A DNA stretch of 64,000 nt from Pseudaestuariivita atlantica. GTDB taxonomy: Bacteria; Pseudomonadota; Alphaproteobacteria; Rhodobacterales; Rhodobacteraceae. Shown here piece by piece: positions 1 to 9,051 of this stretch. The notes under the pieces are model-generated. The model saw only the letters and a list, made by a program, of their open reading frames with translations, ran no database searches and had not been told where the DNA came from. Position 1 is the stretch's first letter. Each line of letters begins with the position of its first letter. The stretch is from positions 62,001 to 126,000 of the forward strand of contig NZ_AQQZ01000003.1 of assembly GCF_001205715.1 (NCBI RefSeq), read 5' to 3'. A program made the position numbers and the translations under genes.

Positions 1-804
1 AGCCCCGACGGGGTGATGGTCTTTGCCGGGCGCCCGCCGCTTGTCCCGCCGCCGCGCGACCGGGTCGAGGACGGGGAGGCGACCGCCGCCGAGGCCGAAA
101 GCGCCGATGAGGCTGCTACCCGCGCCGCGCTGGCGGCCTTCCGCCCGAAGGTCCGACCCGAGGGCCTGCTGGAAGAGGCCGAACGCGCCAATCTTGGCGG
201 GCGGACCCGCGCCGAACTGGCCGCCTTCCGTCCCAAGCTGCGCCCCGTCTCGGCCCAGGAACGCGCGCTTGCGGCTGCGAAGGCCGCCGAGGCAGAAGCC
301 GCCGCGAAGGCCGCCGAGGCCGCGGCGGCGGAAGCAAAGGACGACCTCGACAGCGCGGTCGAGGCGGCGGCCGCCGAGGAGGAAGACACCGTCACCTCGT
401 CGTCCAAGATGGCCGTGGCCGCCTCCCGCGCGCCGAAGACGCGGCCGCGCAACTGGTCGCGCATCGTCGCCCGCGCAACGCCCTCGGAACCCGAGGCCGA
501 CACCGCCACCCGCGTGGTCGCGCAGGTCAAGCCCAAGACGGTCAAGCCTCCCGCGCCCTCGCGCAACTCGGTCACGCGCAACGCGACCGTGAAGAACGCC
601 ATCAAGCTCCACCGCATCAACCTGATCGGCGTCTACGGCAAGCCGAGCGCCCGCCGCGCACTCGTCCGGCTCGCGAACGGGCGCTACAAGAAGGTGAAGG
701 TCGGGGACCGGCTGGATGGCGGGCGCGTTGCCGCCATCGGCGATGGCACGCTGAAATACACCAAGAACGGGCGTTCGGTCACGCTCAAGCTGCCGAAGAC
801 CTGA
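1..804 (+). CDS. Repeat-rich hypothetical protein, C-terminal part (5' end outside window)
   Basis: The reading frame is open from base 1, so this is the last 267 residues of a longer protein; the ATG at 13 is unlikely to be the true start. The segment is rich in Ala, Pro, Glu and Arg. It has two copies of a short motif of the form LAAFRPK-V/L-RP, then a low-complexity Ala/Glu stretch that may be a coiled coil. It ends in a compact beta-rich domain (about the last 65 residues, starting near INLIGVYG) with the pattern RRALVRLANGRYKKVKVGD and G-R-V-A-A-I-G-D. That ending resembles the small beta domain of PilP/GspC pilus and secretion proteins, which are anchored in the inner membrane. The role is unknown; the resemblance is by eye only. 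Confidence 0.75.
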   Translation, partial: SPDGVMVFAGRPPLVPPPRDRVEDGEATAAEAESADEAATRAALAAFRPKVRPEGLLEEAERANLGGRTRAELAAFRPKLRPVSAQERALAAAKAAEAEAAAKAAEAAAAEAKDDLDSAVEAAAAEEEDTVTSSSKMAVAASRAPKTRPRNWSRIVARATPSEPEADTATRVVAQVKPKTVKPPAPSRNSVTRNATVKNAIKLHRINLIGVYGKPSARRALVRLANGRYKKVKVGDRLDGGRVAAIGDGTLKYTKNGRSVTLKLPKT

Positions 805-823
805 GCCTTTTGCAGGCGGCAGG

Positions 824-841
824 CCGGGGGCCAGCCCCCGG
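824..841 (+). terminator. GC hairpin after the first gene, terminator-like
   Basis: An 8-bp perfect stem (CCGGGGGC/GCCCCCGG) with a 2-nt loop lies 20 bases after the stop. It is followed by ccccgacatatttttca, which supplies a short T run. This whole string (GGCCAGCCCCCGG, ACCCCCG, ATATTTTT) looks like a widespread intergenic motif of Rhodobacteraceae that probably ends transcription. Here it separates the first gene from the convergent hppD. Confidence 0.5.
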
Positions 842-879
842 ACCCCCGACATATTTTTCAAGAGAAGAAGGGGTGACCC

Positions 880-1989
880 CTATTCGGCAGCGTGCACGTC
901 GCCATAGGCGCCTTCGGCCATTTCCTCGGCCTCGATCGATTCGAAGAGCGCCTTGAAGTTGCCTTCGCCGAAGCCGTCATCGCCCTTGCGTTCGATGAAC
1001 TCGAAGAAGATCGGGCCGATCACGGTTTTCGAGAAGATCTGCAGCAGGATCCTGGTCTCGCCGCCGTCGACGACGCCTTCGCCGTCGATCAGGATGCCGT
1101 GGCGCTTCATGCGGTCGATCGGTTCGTCATGGCCCTGCACCCGCGTCTTCGACTGGTCGTAGTAGCTGTCGGGCGGGCCGGGCATGAAGCGGATGCCGTT
1201 TTCGGCAATCGCGTCGACGCTGTCGTAGATGTTGCGCGCGCCGACGGCGATGTGCTGGATGCCTTCGCCCTTGTAGCGCTTGAGGTAGTTGACGATCTGC
1301 CCCGTCTCGCCCCGGTCCTCGTTGATCGGGATGCGGATGCGGCCGCAGGGCGAGGTCAGCGCGCGGGAGAAGAGGCCCGTATACTTGCCCTCGATGTCGA
1401 AGAACCGGATTTCGCGGAAGCCGAACAGGTCGCCGTAGAAACGGAACCACGTGTCCATGTTGCCCTTGAACACGTTGTGGGTGAGGTGGTCGAGGTAGTA
1501 GAACCCCAAGGCTTCGGGCTTGGAGGTGGCGAGCCAGTCGAACTCGGCATTGTAGGGCGAGGTGTCGTAATACTGATCGATGAAGTAGATGAGCGAGCCG
1601 CCGATGCCGCGGATCGCGGGCACGTCCATCGTCTTGTCGTCGCCGTCATAGGGTTCGGCGCCACGGGCGACGGCGTGGTCGAAGGCGTGCTGCGCATCCA
1701 CCACGCGCCACGCCATTGACGGGGCGCAGGGGCCGTGCTCTTCGACGAAGCGCGCGGCGAACGTGTCCGGCTCGGCATTCAGAACGTAGGTGATGTCGCC
1801 CTGCTGCCACAACTCGATCCCCGGCCGGGTCTTGTGACGCGCGACAAGCGCGTAGCCCATCTGGCGGAACAGGGTCCGCAGAGTGTCGGGTTCGGGATGG
1901 GCGAACTCGACGAATTCGAAGCCGTCGGTGCCGGCGGGATTGGCCGCGCTGATCGTGGCCTTGTCTGCGTCATGCGGGAACGGGCCCAT
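880..1989 (-). CDS. hppD: 4-hydroxyphenylpyruvate dioxygenase
   Basis: A 369-residue Fe(II) dioxygenase that converts 4-hydroxyphenylpyruvate to homogentisate in tyrosine catabolism; cytoplasmic. It has the two-module VOC fold. The expected metal ligands are visible: His168 in LDHLTHNV, His246 in IQHIAVG and Glu330 in FFEFIERKGDDGFG, followed by the family tail GEGNFKALFESIE. The frame runs open far upstream to 2259. The ATG at 1989 is chosen because AGGAGGATCCG sits directly before it and MGPFPHD starts the family N-terminus. It is divergent from an Lrp/AsnC-type gene, which is a plausible regulator. Confidence 0.95.
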   Translation of the reverse strand: MGPFPHDADKATISAANPAGTDGFEFVEFAHPEPDTLRTLFRQMGYALVARHKTRPGIELWQQGDITYVLNAEPDTFAARFVEEHGPCAPSMAWRVVDAQHAFDHAVARGAEPYDGDDKTMDVPAIRGIGGSLIYFIDQYYDTSPYNAEFDWLATSKPEALGFYYLDHLTHNVFKGNMDTWFRFYGDLFGFREIRFFDIEGKYTGLFSRALTSPCGRIRIPINEDRGETGQIVNYLKRYKGEGIQHIAVGARNIYDSVDAIAENGIRFMPGPPDSYYDQSKTRVQGHDEPIDRMKRHGILIDGEGVVDGGETRILLQIFSKTVIGPIFFEFIERKGDDGFGEGNFKALFESIEAEEMAEGAYGDVHAAE

Positions 1990-2119
1990 CGGATCCTCCT
2001 TTGGAAAGCCACCTGAAGGTACCGCGTATTCCATGAAGATATTGCGCGTTCTGGCGCATGCAAGTACGCTGATCTGCACGCTTGCCGCATGTTTGACAAT
2101 AATTCCGCGAGACCTCCGC
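1990..2119. promoter_or_regulatory. Divergent promoter region, hppD / Lrp-type regulator
   Basis: This 130-nt gap holds the start signals for both genes. On the minus strand, TTGCAT (about 2057-2062), 16 nt and TATCTT give a possible sigma-70 promoter for hppD. The same stretch carries GCGC-flanked inverted sequence (gcgcgttctggcgc), a possible binding site for the neighbouring regulator. For the plus gene, an AT-rich ttgacaataatt lies just before the start. None of these elements is better than a reasonable guess. Confidence 0.35.
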
Positions 2120-2575
2120 ATGATCGACGAGACCGACAAACGCCTGCTCGCACTGTTGCAGCAAGACGCGACGCTGACCGCACAGGAGCTTGGCGCGGCG
2201 CTGAACCTGTCGGCCAGCCAGGCCGGGCGGCGGCGCCAGCGGCTGGAGGCGGACGGCATCGTGCGCGGCTATGCCGCCCGGCTGGAACCGGCCAGGCTGG
2301 GCCTCGGCGTGCAGGCTTTCGTGCAGGTGACGATGGCCTCTCACCGGCCCGAGATGGCGCAGGATTTCACCCGGCTGCTGCGCCTGCAACCGGCCATCCT
2401 GTCGGTCTGGACGATGACCGGAGAGGCGGATTACCTCTTGCGCGTCATGTGCGCCGACCTTGCCGCGCTCAACGACTTGATCCATGCCAACCTGCTGCCC
2501 CATGCTGCGGTGGCGCGGGTGCAAAGCCAGATCGTCATGAACCAGGTCAAGGCCGACGCGCCCCTGCCCATCTGA
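2120..2575 (+). CDS. Lrp/AsnC family transcriptional regulator
   Basis: A 151-residue DNA-binding protein. Residues 1-60 form the winged helix-turn-helix (MIDETDKRLLALLQQD, then LSASQAGRRRQRLEADGIV). Residues 65-145 form the RAM/AsnC ligand-binding domain (VQVTMASH, SVWTMTGEADYLLRV). The length is normal for the family. The frame is open back to 1883, but the ATG at 2120 begins the canonical N-terminus. Divergent placement next to hppD suggests it senses an aromatic or other amino acid and controls tyrosine breakdown. This is inferred from context only. The next gene starts 10 nt later. Confidence 0.9.
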   Translation: MIDETDKRLLALLQQDATLTAQELGAALNLSASQAGRRRQRLEADGIVRGYAARLEPARLGLGVQAFVQVTMASHRPEMAQDFTRLLRLQPAILSVWTMTGEADYLLRVMCADLAALNDLIHANLLPHAAVARVQSQIVMNQVKADAPLPI

Positions 2576-2585
2576 AGGATCCGCC

Positions 2586-4502
2586 ATGTCCGCCTTCCTG
2601 TCTCAAGCCGTGCTTTACCTGACCGCCGCGGTGATCTGCGTGCCGCTGGCTACCCGGCTGGGGCTGGGATCGGTGCTGGGCTACCTGATCGCCGGGATCG
2701 CGATCAGCCCGCTGCTGGCGGTGCTGCGCGTCGACGTGGTGGCAATCCAGCATTTTGCCGAGTTCGGCGTGGTGATGATGCTGTTCCTCATCGGGCTGGA
2801 ACTGGAGCCGCGCGCGGTGTGGAACATGCGCCACCGCCTGCTGGGACTGGGCGTCAGCCAGGTCGTGCTGACCACCGGGCTGGTGGCGATCCTTGCCATG
2901 CTGCTGGGGCTTTACTGGACGACCGCGCTGGCGGTCGGCATGATCTTTTCCCTGTCCTCGACCGCGATCGTGCTGCAGACGCTCAGCGAAAAGGGGCTGA
3001 TGTCGACGGCGGGCGGGCGCTCCACCTTCTCGGTCCTGCTTACGCAGGACGTGGCGGTGATCCCGATCCTTGCGTTCCTGCCGCTGCTGGCGCTGCCGGC
3101 CTTCGCGACGCTCAACCCCGACGGGTCGATCGCCCGGTCCGGCGACAAGGCCGACGAGGCGCACGGCGCCATGTCGCTGGTCGAAGGCCTGCCGGGCTGG
3201 GGCGTGACGCTGGTGACCGTGGGCGCCATCGTCGCGGTGATCCTCGCCGGGCGCTACCTTGCCGGGCCGCTCTTCCGCTACATCCACCACACCCGTCTGC
3301 GCGAGATGTACGTGGCGCTGTCGCTGGCGATGGTCGTGGGCATCGCCTTCCTGATGTCGGTCGTCGGCCTGTCACCGGCGCTCGGCACTTTCCTCGCCGG
3401 CGTGGTGCTCGCCAATTCCGAGTTCAAGCACGAGATCGAAAGCGATCTCGAACCGTTCAAGGGCCTGCTCCTGGGGCTGTTCTTCATCACCGTCGGCGCG
3501 GGCATCCGGTTCGACGTGCTGATCGCCGATCCGCTCGTGATCGTGGCGCTGACGCTGGGCATCATGGTGCTGAAAGGGCTGGTGCTTTATGGCCTCGCCC
3601 GCATGTTCAGGCTGCGCGGGCGCGACCAGTGGCTGTTCGCGCTGGGGCTGGCGCAGGCGGGCGAGTTCGGCTTCGTGCTCATCTCCTTCGGCCTGCAGCA
3701 ATCGGTGCTGCCCCCCGACCTTGCCGAACGGCTTCTGCTGGTCGTGGCGCTGTCGATGCTCGTGACGCCGGTGCTGTTCATCCTCTACGACAGGATCGCG
3801 CGCCGGTCACCGGGCGACGGCGAAACCGGCACCCATGACGAAATCGACGATGACGGCCCGGTGATCATCGCCGGGGTCGGGCGCTTCGGGCAGATCGTGA
3901 ACCGGCTGGTGCAATCCTCGGGCGTGAAGACCGTGGTGATCGACAACTCGCTCAAGACCATCCAGCTGATGCGCAAGTTCGGCTTCAAGGGCTATTTCGG
4001 CGATCCCACCCGCCCCGACCTGTTGCGCTCGGCGGGACTGGCAAAGGCGCGGGTGCTGGCGGTCTGCGTCGATGACGTGGAGGCGGCGGTCAAGCTGGTG
4101 GCCTATGCCCGCAAGGAGCGCCCCGACCTGCACATCGTGGCCCGCGCGCGAGACCGCAACCATGTCTACCGCCTCGTCCGGGCGGGCGCGAACGACGTCG
4201 TGCGCGAAACCTTCGACGCCTCGCTGCGCGCGGGCCGCTACGTGCTGGAAAATGCAGGCCTCACGGAATACGAGGCCCACCGCGCCGAAGAGACGTTCTA
4301 TGAACACGACCGTCACGCCCTGCGGGCGCTGGCCGACCTGTGGAAACCCGACGTGCCCGAGACGGAAAACGCCGATTACATCGCCAAGGTGCGCGAGCTT
4401 GAGGCCGAGTTGCAGACCGCGCTTCTGAACCAGATCGAGGTGGGAGATGCGCGCGAGGCCGTGGCCGATCCCTCCGCCCCGCCCGGACCCGGCAAAAGCT
4501 GA
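2586..4502 (+). CDS. CPA2-family cation:proton antiporter (KefB/KefC-like)
   Basis: A 638-residue inner-membrane antiporter of the Kef/YbaL group, exchanging K+ (or Na+) for protons. Residues 1-400 form about 12 hydrophobic helices with family patterns such as LGLGSVLGYLIAGI, FLIGLELEPR and SLSSTAIVLQTLSEKG. From about residue 425 there is a cytosolic RCK_N (TrkA-N) domain with the nucleotide-binding loop GVGRFGQI. Ligand binding there normally gates transport. The C-terminal 60 residues are charged and probably helical. The start has aaggatccgcc before the ATG and lies 10 nt after the regulator stop, so cotranscription is possible. Confidence 0.92.
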   Translation: MSAFLSQAVLYLTAAVICVPLATRLGLGSVLGYLIAGIAISPLLAVLRVDVVAIQHFAEFGVVMMLFLIGLELEPRAVWNMRHRLLGLGVSQVVLTTGLVAILAMLLGLYWTTALAVGMIFSLSSTAIVLQTLSEKGLMSTAGGRSTFSVLLTQDVAVIPILAFLPLLALPAFATLNPDGSIARSGDKADEAHGAMSLVEGLPGWGVTLVTVGAIVAVILAGRYLAGPLFRYIHHTRLREMYVALSLAMVVGIAFLMSVVGLSPALGTFLAGVVLANSEFKHEIESDLEPFKGLLLGLFFITVGAGIRFDVLIADPLVIVALTLGIMVLKGLVLYGLARMFRLRGRDQWLFALGLAQAGEFGFVLISFGLQQSVLPPDLAERLLLVVALSMLVTPVLFILYDRIARRSPGDGETGTHDEIDDDGPVIIAGVGRFGQIVNRLVQSSGVKTVVIDNSLKTIQLMRKFGFKGYFGDPTRPDLLRSAGLAKARVLAVCVDDVEAAVKLVAYARKERPDLHIVARARDRNHVYRLVRAGANDVVRETFDASLRAGRYVLENAGLTEYEAHRAEETFYEHDRHALRALADLWKPDVPETENADYIAKVRELEAELQTALLNQIEVGDAREAVADPSAPPGPGKS

Positions 4503-4517
4503 TCCCCGCCGCGCATG

Positions 4518-4552
4518 AAAAAGGCCGCCCCCGGTCTCTCCGGGGACGGCCC
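4518..4552 (-). terminator. Rho-independent terminator of carD
   Basis: On the minus strand a 12-bp stem with one C-A mismatch (GGCCGTCCCCGG/CCGGGGGCGGCC) is followed by five T residues. It begins 20 nt after the carD stop. It lies between carD and the convergent antiporter gene and may stop both transcripts. Confidence 0.8.
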
Positions 4553-4572
4553 TTCAAATGGCTTGGTGCGGA

Positions 4573-5082
4573 TCAGGCCGCGCGCGACAGCAGCACCTCG
4601 TCCACCTTCTTGGCGGCGGCGCCCTCGTCCCCGCCCGACACGGCGGACACTTCGCGGGTCAGGCGTTCCAGCGCGGCTTCGTACAGCTGGCGCTCGGAAT
4701 AGCTCTGTTCGCGCTGGTCGTCGTTGCGGTGCAGGTCGCGCACCACTTCGGCAATCGCGATCAGGTCGCCCGAGTTGATCTTCTGCTCGTATTCCTGTGC
4801 CCGGCGCGACCACATCGCGCGCTTCACACGGGCCTTGCCCTTGAGCGTCTTCATCGCCTGGTCGACCACGTCCGGCGACGACAGCGACCGCATACCCACA
4901 TCCTCGGCCTTGTTGGTCGGGACGCGCAGGGTCATCTTGTCCTTCTCGAACGAAATCACGAACAGTTCCAGCGACATCCCCGCCACTTCCTGTTCCTCGA
5001 TCGACACGATCTTGCCCACGCCGTGGGCCGGATACACAACGAAGTCGTCGGGACGAAACTCATGTGTCTTGGACTTGCTCAT
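4573..5082 (-). CDS. carD: CarD family transcriptional regulator
   Basis: A 169-residue protein that binds the RNA polymerase beta subunit and stabilises open promoter complexes; in Rhodobacter relatives it is a global activator of weak promoters. The N-terminal RNA-polymerase interaction domain is clear (DFVVYPAHGVGKIVSIEEQE, then VISFEKDKMTLRVPTNKAE). The remaining about 100 residues form the helical DNA-binding part (WSRRAQEYEQKINSGDL). The start is preceded by aaggaaggaccc. It stands alone, 279 nt from the ferredoxin gene, and that gap is AT-richer than its surroundings and must hold its promoter. An inverted repeat (gccgcggagtgcggc, about 5103-5117) lies just before the ribosome binding site. 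Confidence 0.95.
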   Translation of the reverse strand: MSKSKTHEFRPDDFVVYPAHGVGKIVSIEEQEVAGMSLELFVISFEKDKMTLRVPTNKAEDVGMRSLSSPDVVDQAMKTLKGKARVKRAMWSRRAQEYEQKINSGDLIAIAEVVRDLHRNDDQREQSYSERQLYEAALERLTREVSAVSGGDEGAAAKKVDEVLLSRAA

Positions 5083-5361
5083 ACGGGTCCTTCCTTGCAG
5101 GCGCCGCGGAGTGCGGCGACAAAAAGCCCAAGTGTCCCGGAGAGCGGCTCCGCAACGACTTGGACAATTATTTCTAAGCAGCGTTCTTCACCCCGGCAGA
5201 CAGGGCGATACCAGTGCAAACGGTTGTATCAGGCAACCATAGCACAAAAATGGGGCAGGTTCCAGAAATTACAACGCACGGAAGCGCAAACCGCCTGTTT
5301 TTCAACGGTTTACAGGTAAAATTCTACAAATTGCGCGGTTGCACTGGTCGCGGCGCGCGAA

Positions 5362-5700
5362 TCAGCCGCCCTCGCCCGGCGCTTCCGAGAAGTATTTCTC
5401 CAGCTTGCCATCCTCGCCGTCGCGTTCCTCGGCGTTGGGCAGCGGGTCCTTCTTGGTGATGATGACCGGCCATTTCTCGGCATACTTGCGGTTGAAATCC
5501 ACCCATTCCTCCGCGCCCGGCTCGGTATCGGGCTTGATCGCCTCGGCCGGGCATTCCGGCTCGCACACGCCGCAATCGATGCATTCGTCCGGGTGGATCA
5601 CCAGCATGTTCTCGCCTTCATAGAAGCAATCGACCGGGCAGACCTCCACGCAGTCGGTGTACTTGCAGGCAATGCAGGCGTCGTTGACGATGTATGTCAT
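5362..5700 (-). CDS. fdxA: Seven-iron ferredoxin FdxA
   Basis: A 112-residue soluble electron carrier. Cys9, Cys12, Cys17 and Cys21-Pro in the first 25 residues, and a second cluster [12 protein letters not shown] near residues 40-50, match the [3Fe-4S][4Fe-4S] FdxA type. Length and the C-terminal extension ([13 protein letters not shown], ending acidic) fit the alphaproteobacterial form. It lies 17 nt downstream of the S4-domain gene, so it is probably in one operon with it and the helicase. Its redox partner cannot be told from sequence. Confidence 0.95.
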   Translation of the reverse strand: MTYIVNDACIACKYTDCVEVCPVDCFYEGENMLVIHPDECIDCGVCEPECPAEAIKPDTEPGAEEWVDFNRKYAEKWPVIITKKDPLPNAEERDGEDGKLEKYFSEAPGEGG

Positions 5701-5717
5701 GGCGGACCTTTACGCTC

Positions 5718-6116
5718 TCACTCGGGGCCGGGATAGCCCGGCTTCCCGCCCGCTTCAAGGTGCCCTTTGGCCGCAAGGTCCAGCGTTCTGCGATCGCGCT
5801 TGGTCGGGCGACCCTTTCCGTCGAAACGCGGATTGGCCGGGCCGTCCTCCCGCGCGGGCGTCAGATCGTCGTACAGCGTCTGCGCCTCGGTTGCCGGGCC
5901 ACGGCGGGCACCCATCGCCACGATGCGCACCACGCGAATCTCGCGGCCCTGCGGAAAGGTGAGCGTCTGGCCCGCCGCCACCGCCTGCGCGGGCTTGGTG
6001 GCGCGGGTGCCGTCGACCCGCACCCGCCCCTCGCTGACCGTGCGCGCCGCCAGCGACCGCGTCTTGAAGAACCGCGCGTGCCACAGCCACTTGTCGAGCC
6101 GCAGCTTTTCGCTCAC
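5718..6116 (-). CDS. S4-domain RNA-binding protein (Hsp15 family)
   Basis: A 132-residue protein with the S4 RNA-binding fold at residues 5-65 (RLDKWLWHARFFKTRSLA, VSEGRVRVDG). A basic tail follows (GRPTKRDRRTLDLAAK). Hsp15 relatives bind 50S subunits that carry a stranded nascent chain and help recycle them. It starts 8 nt after the helicase stop, so the two RNA-related genes are likely cotranscribed. Confidence 0.9.
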   Translation of the reverse strand: MSEKLRLDKWLWHARFFKTRSLAARTVSEGRVRVDGTRATKPAQAVAAGQTLTFPQGREIRVVRIVAMGARRGPATEAQTLYDDLTPAREDGPANPRFDGKGRPTKRDRRTLDLAAKGHLEAGGKPGYPGPE

Positions 6117-6124
6117 GGGCGCGC

Positions 6125-9031
6125 TCAGTCCTTCTTCAGCGCGGCCAGCGCGGCGAAGGGGTTGTCGGGATCGACGGGCTTGTCCTTCTTCGGCGGACGC
6201 GCCTCGTAGGTCTTGGCACCCTGCGGCTTGCCGCCGCCATGGGGCTTGCCGCCCTTGCCCTTGCCCTTCGGCTTGCCCTTGCCCGCGTTGCGCGGACGCC
6301 CGTCATTGCGGCCCCCGCCACCCTGCCGGCGGCCCTGCTCGCGCGGCGGCTTGCGGCCCCAGGTGAAGGTATAGAACACCTCGGTCTCGGGGCCGGCCAG
6401 CGCGGCATCGGCCACCTCGCCCGGCGCGGCCTCCTCCGCCGCCACGTCCGGCACCGGCGCCTCTGGCGCGGGCTCGGGCGGTTCGGCGGCCACGGGCGCT
6501 TCGCCCTCGGCAGGCATGTCCTCGGTCGCGGCAAGGTCGGCGGCGGGCGGTGCCTCGGCCGGGGCGGCCCCGGTGCCCTCGGCGGGGATGGTCGCATCCA
6601 TCACCGGCGCGTCGCCTGTCGCCTCGGTCTCGGCGACGACGGTATCCACGGGCTTCACCTTCTCGCGCTCGCCACGCTCGGCCTTGTAGCCAAGTCCCTG
6701 CATCAGGTCGGCGAACTGTTCCAGCGTCATGCCGGTGATCGACAGCATGTCGGCCTTGGCTTCGAACCCGCCACGGCTGTCCTCGCCGCGCAACTGGTCG
6801 GCAAGGCGTTCCAGCATGTCGATGCGGATCGCGCGCTCGCCCGCCACGCGGTACCCCGCGACGGCATCCACGCCCTCGGGCGTCAGCGTCGCCGACGGTA
6901 CGGTGACCAGCCCCGGAGGCGGCGCCGACGGGAAATCATCCAACCCCTGCGCCAGCGACCACAGCACCAGCCGCAACCGCGTCGGCGCGGGTTTCAGCAG
7001 AAGCGGCATGAAGATCGTGAACTGTCCGAACCGCATCCCGTGCTTGCGCAGGCTGCCCCGCGCGTCCTGGTCCAGCGCCTTGACCTCGTCGGCCACGCCC
7101 GCGCGCGGCAGAACGCCCATCGCCTCGACCATGCGGTAGGCAAAACCCCGCGCCAGCCCCGACAACGCCTCGTCCGCCTTCAGCGCCAGGAGGGGTTCGA
7201 ACAGCGCCGCGACCTTGCGATCCATGAAATGCTGCAAGCGGCGCTCGACCTTCTGCGCGACGTCCGGGCCCGCGGCCTCGTCCACGAAGGCTGCGATGCG
7301 CGGCTTCATCGGGTCGTCGCCCGCCGCCAGCTTGCCCACCGCCTGGTCGCCCCACATCAGGCCACCCTGGTCGGTGAAGTCGATCTCGGTATCGGGGGCG
7401 TTGTAGAACCGGTCCGCCCGCAGGTGGAAATGCGGCGCAAGTGCCTGCAGCGACGCCGTTTTCAGCGTCTTGGCTTCCTGCCCCTGCGCACCCTTGTCCT
7501 GGATAAACCGGAACCCTTCGAGACGGCCCGCGAATTCACCTTCGACGGTCACCTCACCAGAATCGTTCACTTCGGCCAACAGGGCCTCCTTTTGCTTCAA
7601 CCGGCGAAGCAGCACGCTGGTCCGCCGGTCGACAAATCGTTGCGTCAGCGCGCCATGCAGCGCGTCCGACAGACGGTCTTCTACAGCCCGTGTCTCGTCA
7701 CGCCAATGGTTTTCGTCGCGCAGCCAGTTCGAACGCTGCGCTACGTAGGTCCATGTCCGCACGAAAGCGAGCCGTTTGCTGAGCGTGTCGATATCCCCGT
7801 CCGTCCGGTCGATCCGCTTCACCTGCCGCGCCAGCCAGTCCTCGGCCACCTCGCCATGCTGGTGCAGATCGGTGAACAAACGCTCCAGCAGCCCCGCATG
7901 TTCCCCGGCTGAAATCCCCCGGAAATCGGGCACCCGGCACACGTCCCACAACAACTGGACCGAGGCCGGGTCAGACGCCCGCGCCGCCACCTCGGTCACC
8001 TCCGCCAGCGCCTTCAGGGCGCGCAGGTCATCGGCCTCCCTCGCGCGGGCGAGCGTCAGGTCGTCGGGGCCTTCCTCGAGGGACGAGATCAGGCTGTCCA
8101 CCGACCCGAACCGCAGATGCGGGTTGCGCCATTGCAGCTTGGATATGGGCGTGAAGCGATGCGACACGATGGCGTCGGCCACCGCGTCGTCCAGCGGCCG
8201 CGCCTCGCCCGTGACCCCGAACGTGCCCGAACGCATGCCCCGCCCCGCGCGCCCCGCGATCTGCGCCAGTTCGTTCGGGGCAAGCGGCCGCATCCGCCGC
8301 CCGTCGAACTTGGACAGGCCGGAAAAGGCGACGTGGTCGATATCAAGGTTCAGGCCCATCCCGATGGCATCGGTCGCGACGAGGTAATCGACCTCGCCGT
8401 TCTGGTACATCGCCACCTGCGCGTTGCGCGTGCGCGGGCTGAGCGCCCCCATCACCACCGCCGCGCCACCCTTCTGGCGGCGGATCAGTTCCGCGATGGC
8501 ATAGACGTTCTCGACCGAGAAACCGACGATCGCCGTGCGCGGCTGCAACCCGCGCAGCTTCTTCGAGCCGGTATAGGCCAGTTGCGACATCCGTTCACGG
8601 CTGACGAACTCGACCCCCGGCACCTGCGCCGCGATAGGCCCGCGCATGGTGGAGGCGCCCAGGAACAGCGTCTCGTGCAGGCCGCGCGCGTTCAGCAGCC
8701 GGTCAGTAAAGACATGGCCCCGCTCGGGATCGGCGCAAAGCTGGATCTCGTCGATGGCAAGGAAATCGCAGCCCATCGCGGGCGGCATCGCCTCGACCGT
8801 GCAGACCCAGTATTGCGTGCGGGGCGGCACGATCCGCTCCTCGCCGGTGACCAGTGCCACGACGCCCGGACCGCGCGCCGCAACCAGCCGGTCGTAGACC
8901 TCCCGCGCCAAGAGGCGCAGCGGCAGGCCGATGATGCCGGTGCGATGGCCCAGCATGCGCTCCAGCGCATAGGTGGTCTTGCCGGTATTGGTAGGGCCAA
9001 GGACCGCAACGGTCCGCCCGGACGACGCCAT
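6125..9031 (-). CDS. SUV3-like DExH RNA helicase
   Basis: A 968-residue superfamily 2 helicase related to mitochondrial SUV3. Walker A is GPTNTGKTT (residues 12-20), motif II is DEIQ (AIDEIQLCADPERGHVF, around residue 93), and motif VI is IAGRAGRGMRSG. The helicase core is about 1-340 and a long helical region extends to about 770. The C-terminal 200 residues are low complexity: first an Ala/Pro/Glu acidic stretch, then a Gly/Lys/Arg-rich basic stretch, ending DNPFAALAALKKD. That tail probably binds RNA or partners. It heads the operon with the S4 protein and FdxA. The biological substrate is unproven; SUV3 enzymes unwind RNA for degradosomes. Confidence 0.93.
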   Translation of the reverse strand: MASSGRTVAVLGPTNTGKTTYALERMLGHRTGIIGLPLRLLAREVYDRLVAARGPGVVALVTGEERIVPPRTQYWVCTVEAMPPAMGCDFLAIDEIQLCADPERGHVFTDRLLNARGLHETLFLGASTMRGPIAAQVPGVEFVSRERMSQLAYTGSKKLRGLQPRTAIVGFSVENVYAIAELIRRQKGGAAVVMGALSPRTRNAQVAMYQNGEVDYLVATDAIGMGLNLDIDHVAFSGLSKFDGRRMRPLAPNELAQIAGRAGRGMRSGTFGVTGEARPLDDAVADAIVSHRFTPISKLQWRNPHLRFGSVDSLISSLEEGPDDLTLARAREADDLRALKALAEVTEVAARASDPASVQLLWDVCRVPDFRGISAGEHAGLLERLFTDLHQHGEVAEDWLARQVKRIDRTDGDIDTLSKRLAFVRTWTYVAQRSNWLRDENHWRDETRAVEDRLSDALHGALTQRFVDRRTSVLLRRLKQKEALLAEVNDSGEVTVEGEFAGRLEGFRFIQDKGAQGQEAKTLKTASLQALAPHFHLRADRFYNAPDTEIDFTDQGGLMWGDQAVGKLAAGDDPMKPRIAAFVDEAAGPDVAQKVERRLQHFMDRKVAALFEPLLALKADEALSGLARGFAYRMVEAMGVLPRAGVADEVKALDQDARGSLRKHGMRFGQFTIFMPLLLKPAPTRLRLVLWSLAQGLDDFPSAPPPGLVTVPSATLTPEGVDAVAGYRVAGERAIRIDMLERLADQLRGEDSRGGFEAKADMLSITGMTLEQFADLMQGLGYKAERGEREKVKPVDTVVAETEATGDAPVMDATIPAEGTGAAPAEAPPAADLAATEDMPAEGEAPVAAEPPEPAPEAPVPDVAAEEAAPGEVADAALAGPETEVFYTFTWGRKPPREQGRRQGGGGRNDGRPRNAGKGKPKGKGKGGKPHGGGKPQGAKTYEARPPKKDKPVDPDNPFAALAALKKD

Positions 9032-9051
9032 GACCGAAGGCTCCCGCGAGG

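Noticed and set aside
892-1719. 275-residue plus-strand open frame opposite hppD
   Set aside because: The hppD reading has all catalytic residues; the opposite frame is compositional and has no recognisable motif.
4518-4552. A possible small RNA gene between the antiporter and carD
   Set aside because: The sequence is simply a hairpin with a T run at the right distance from the carD stop, so it is called a terminator.
5083-5361. A short ORF in the AT-richer gap between fdxA and carD
   Set aside because: No frame there has a ribosome site or a family match; it is more likely the carD promoter and leader.
6239-7912. 557-residue plus-strand frame opposite the helicase
   Set aside because: Arg/Ala/His-rich translation typical of antisense frames in high-GC DNA; the helicase is complete on the other strand.
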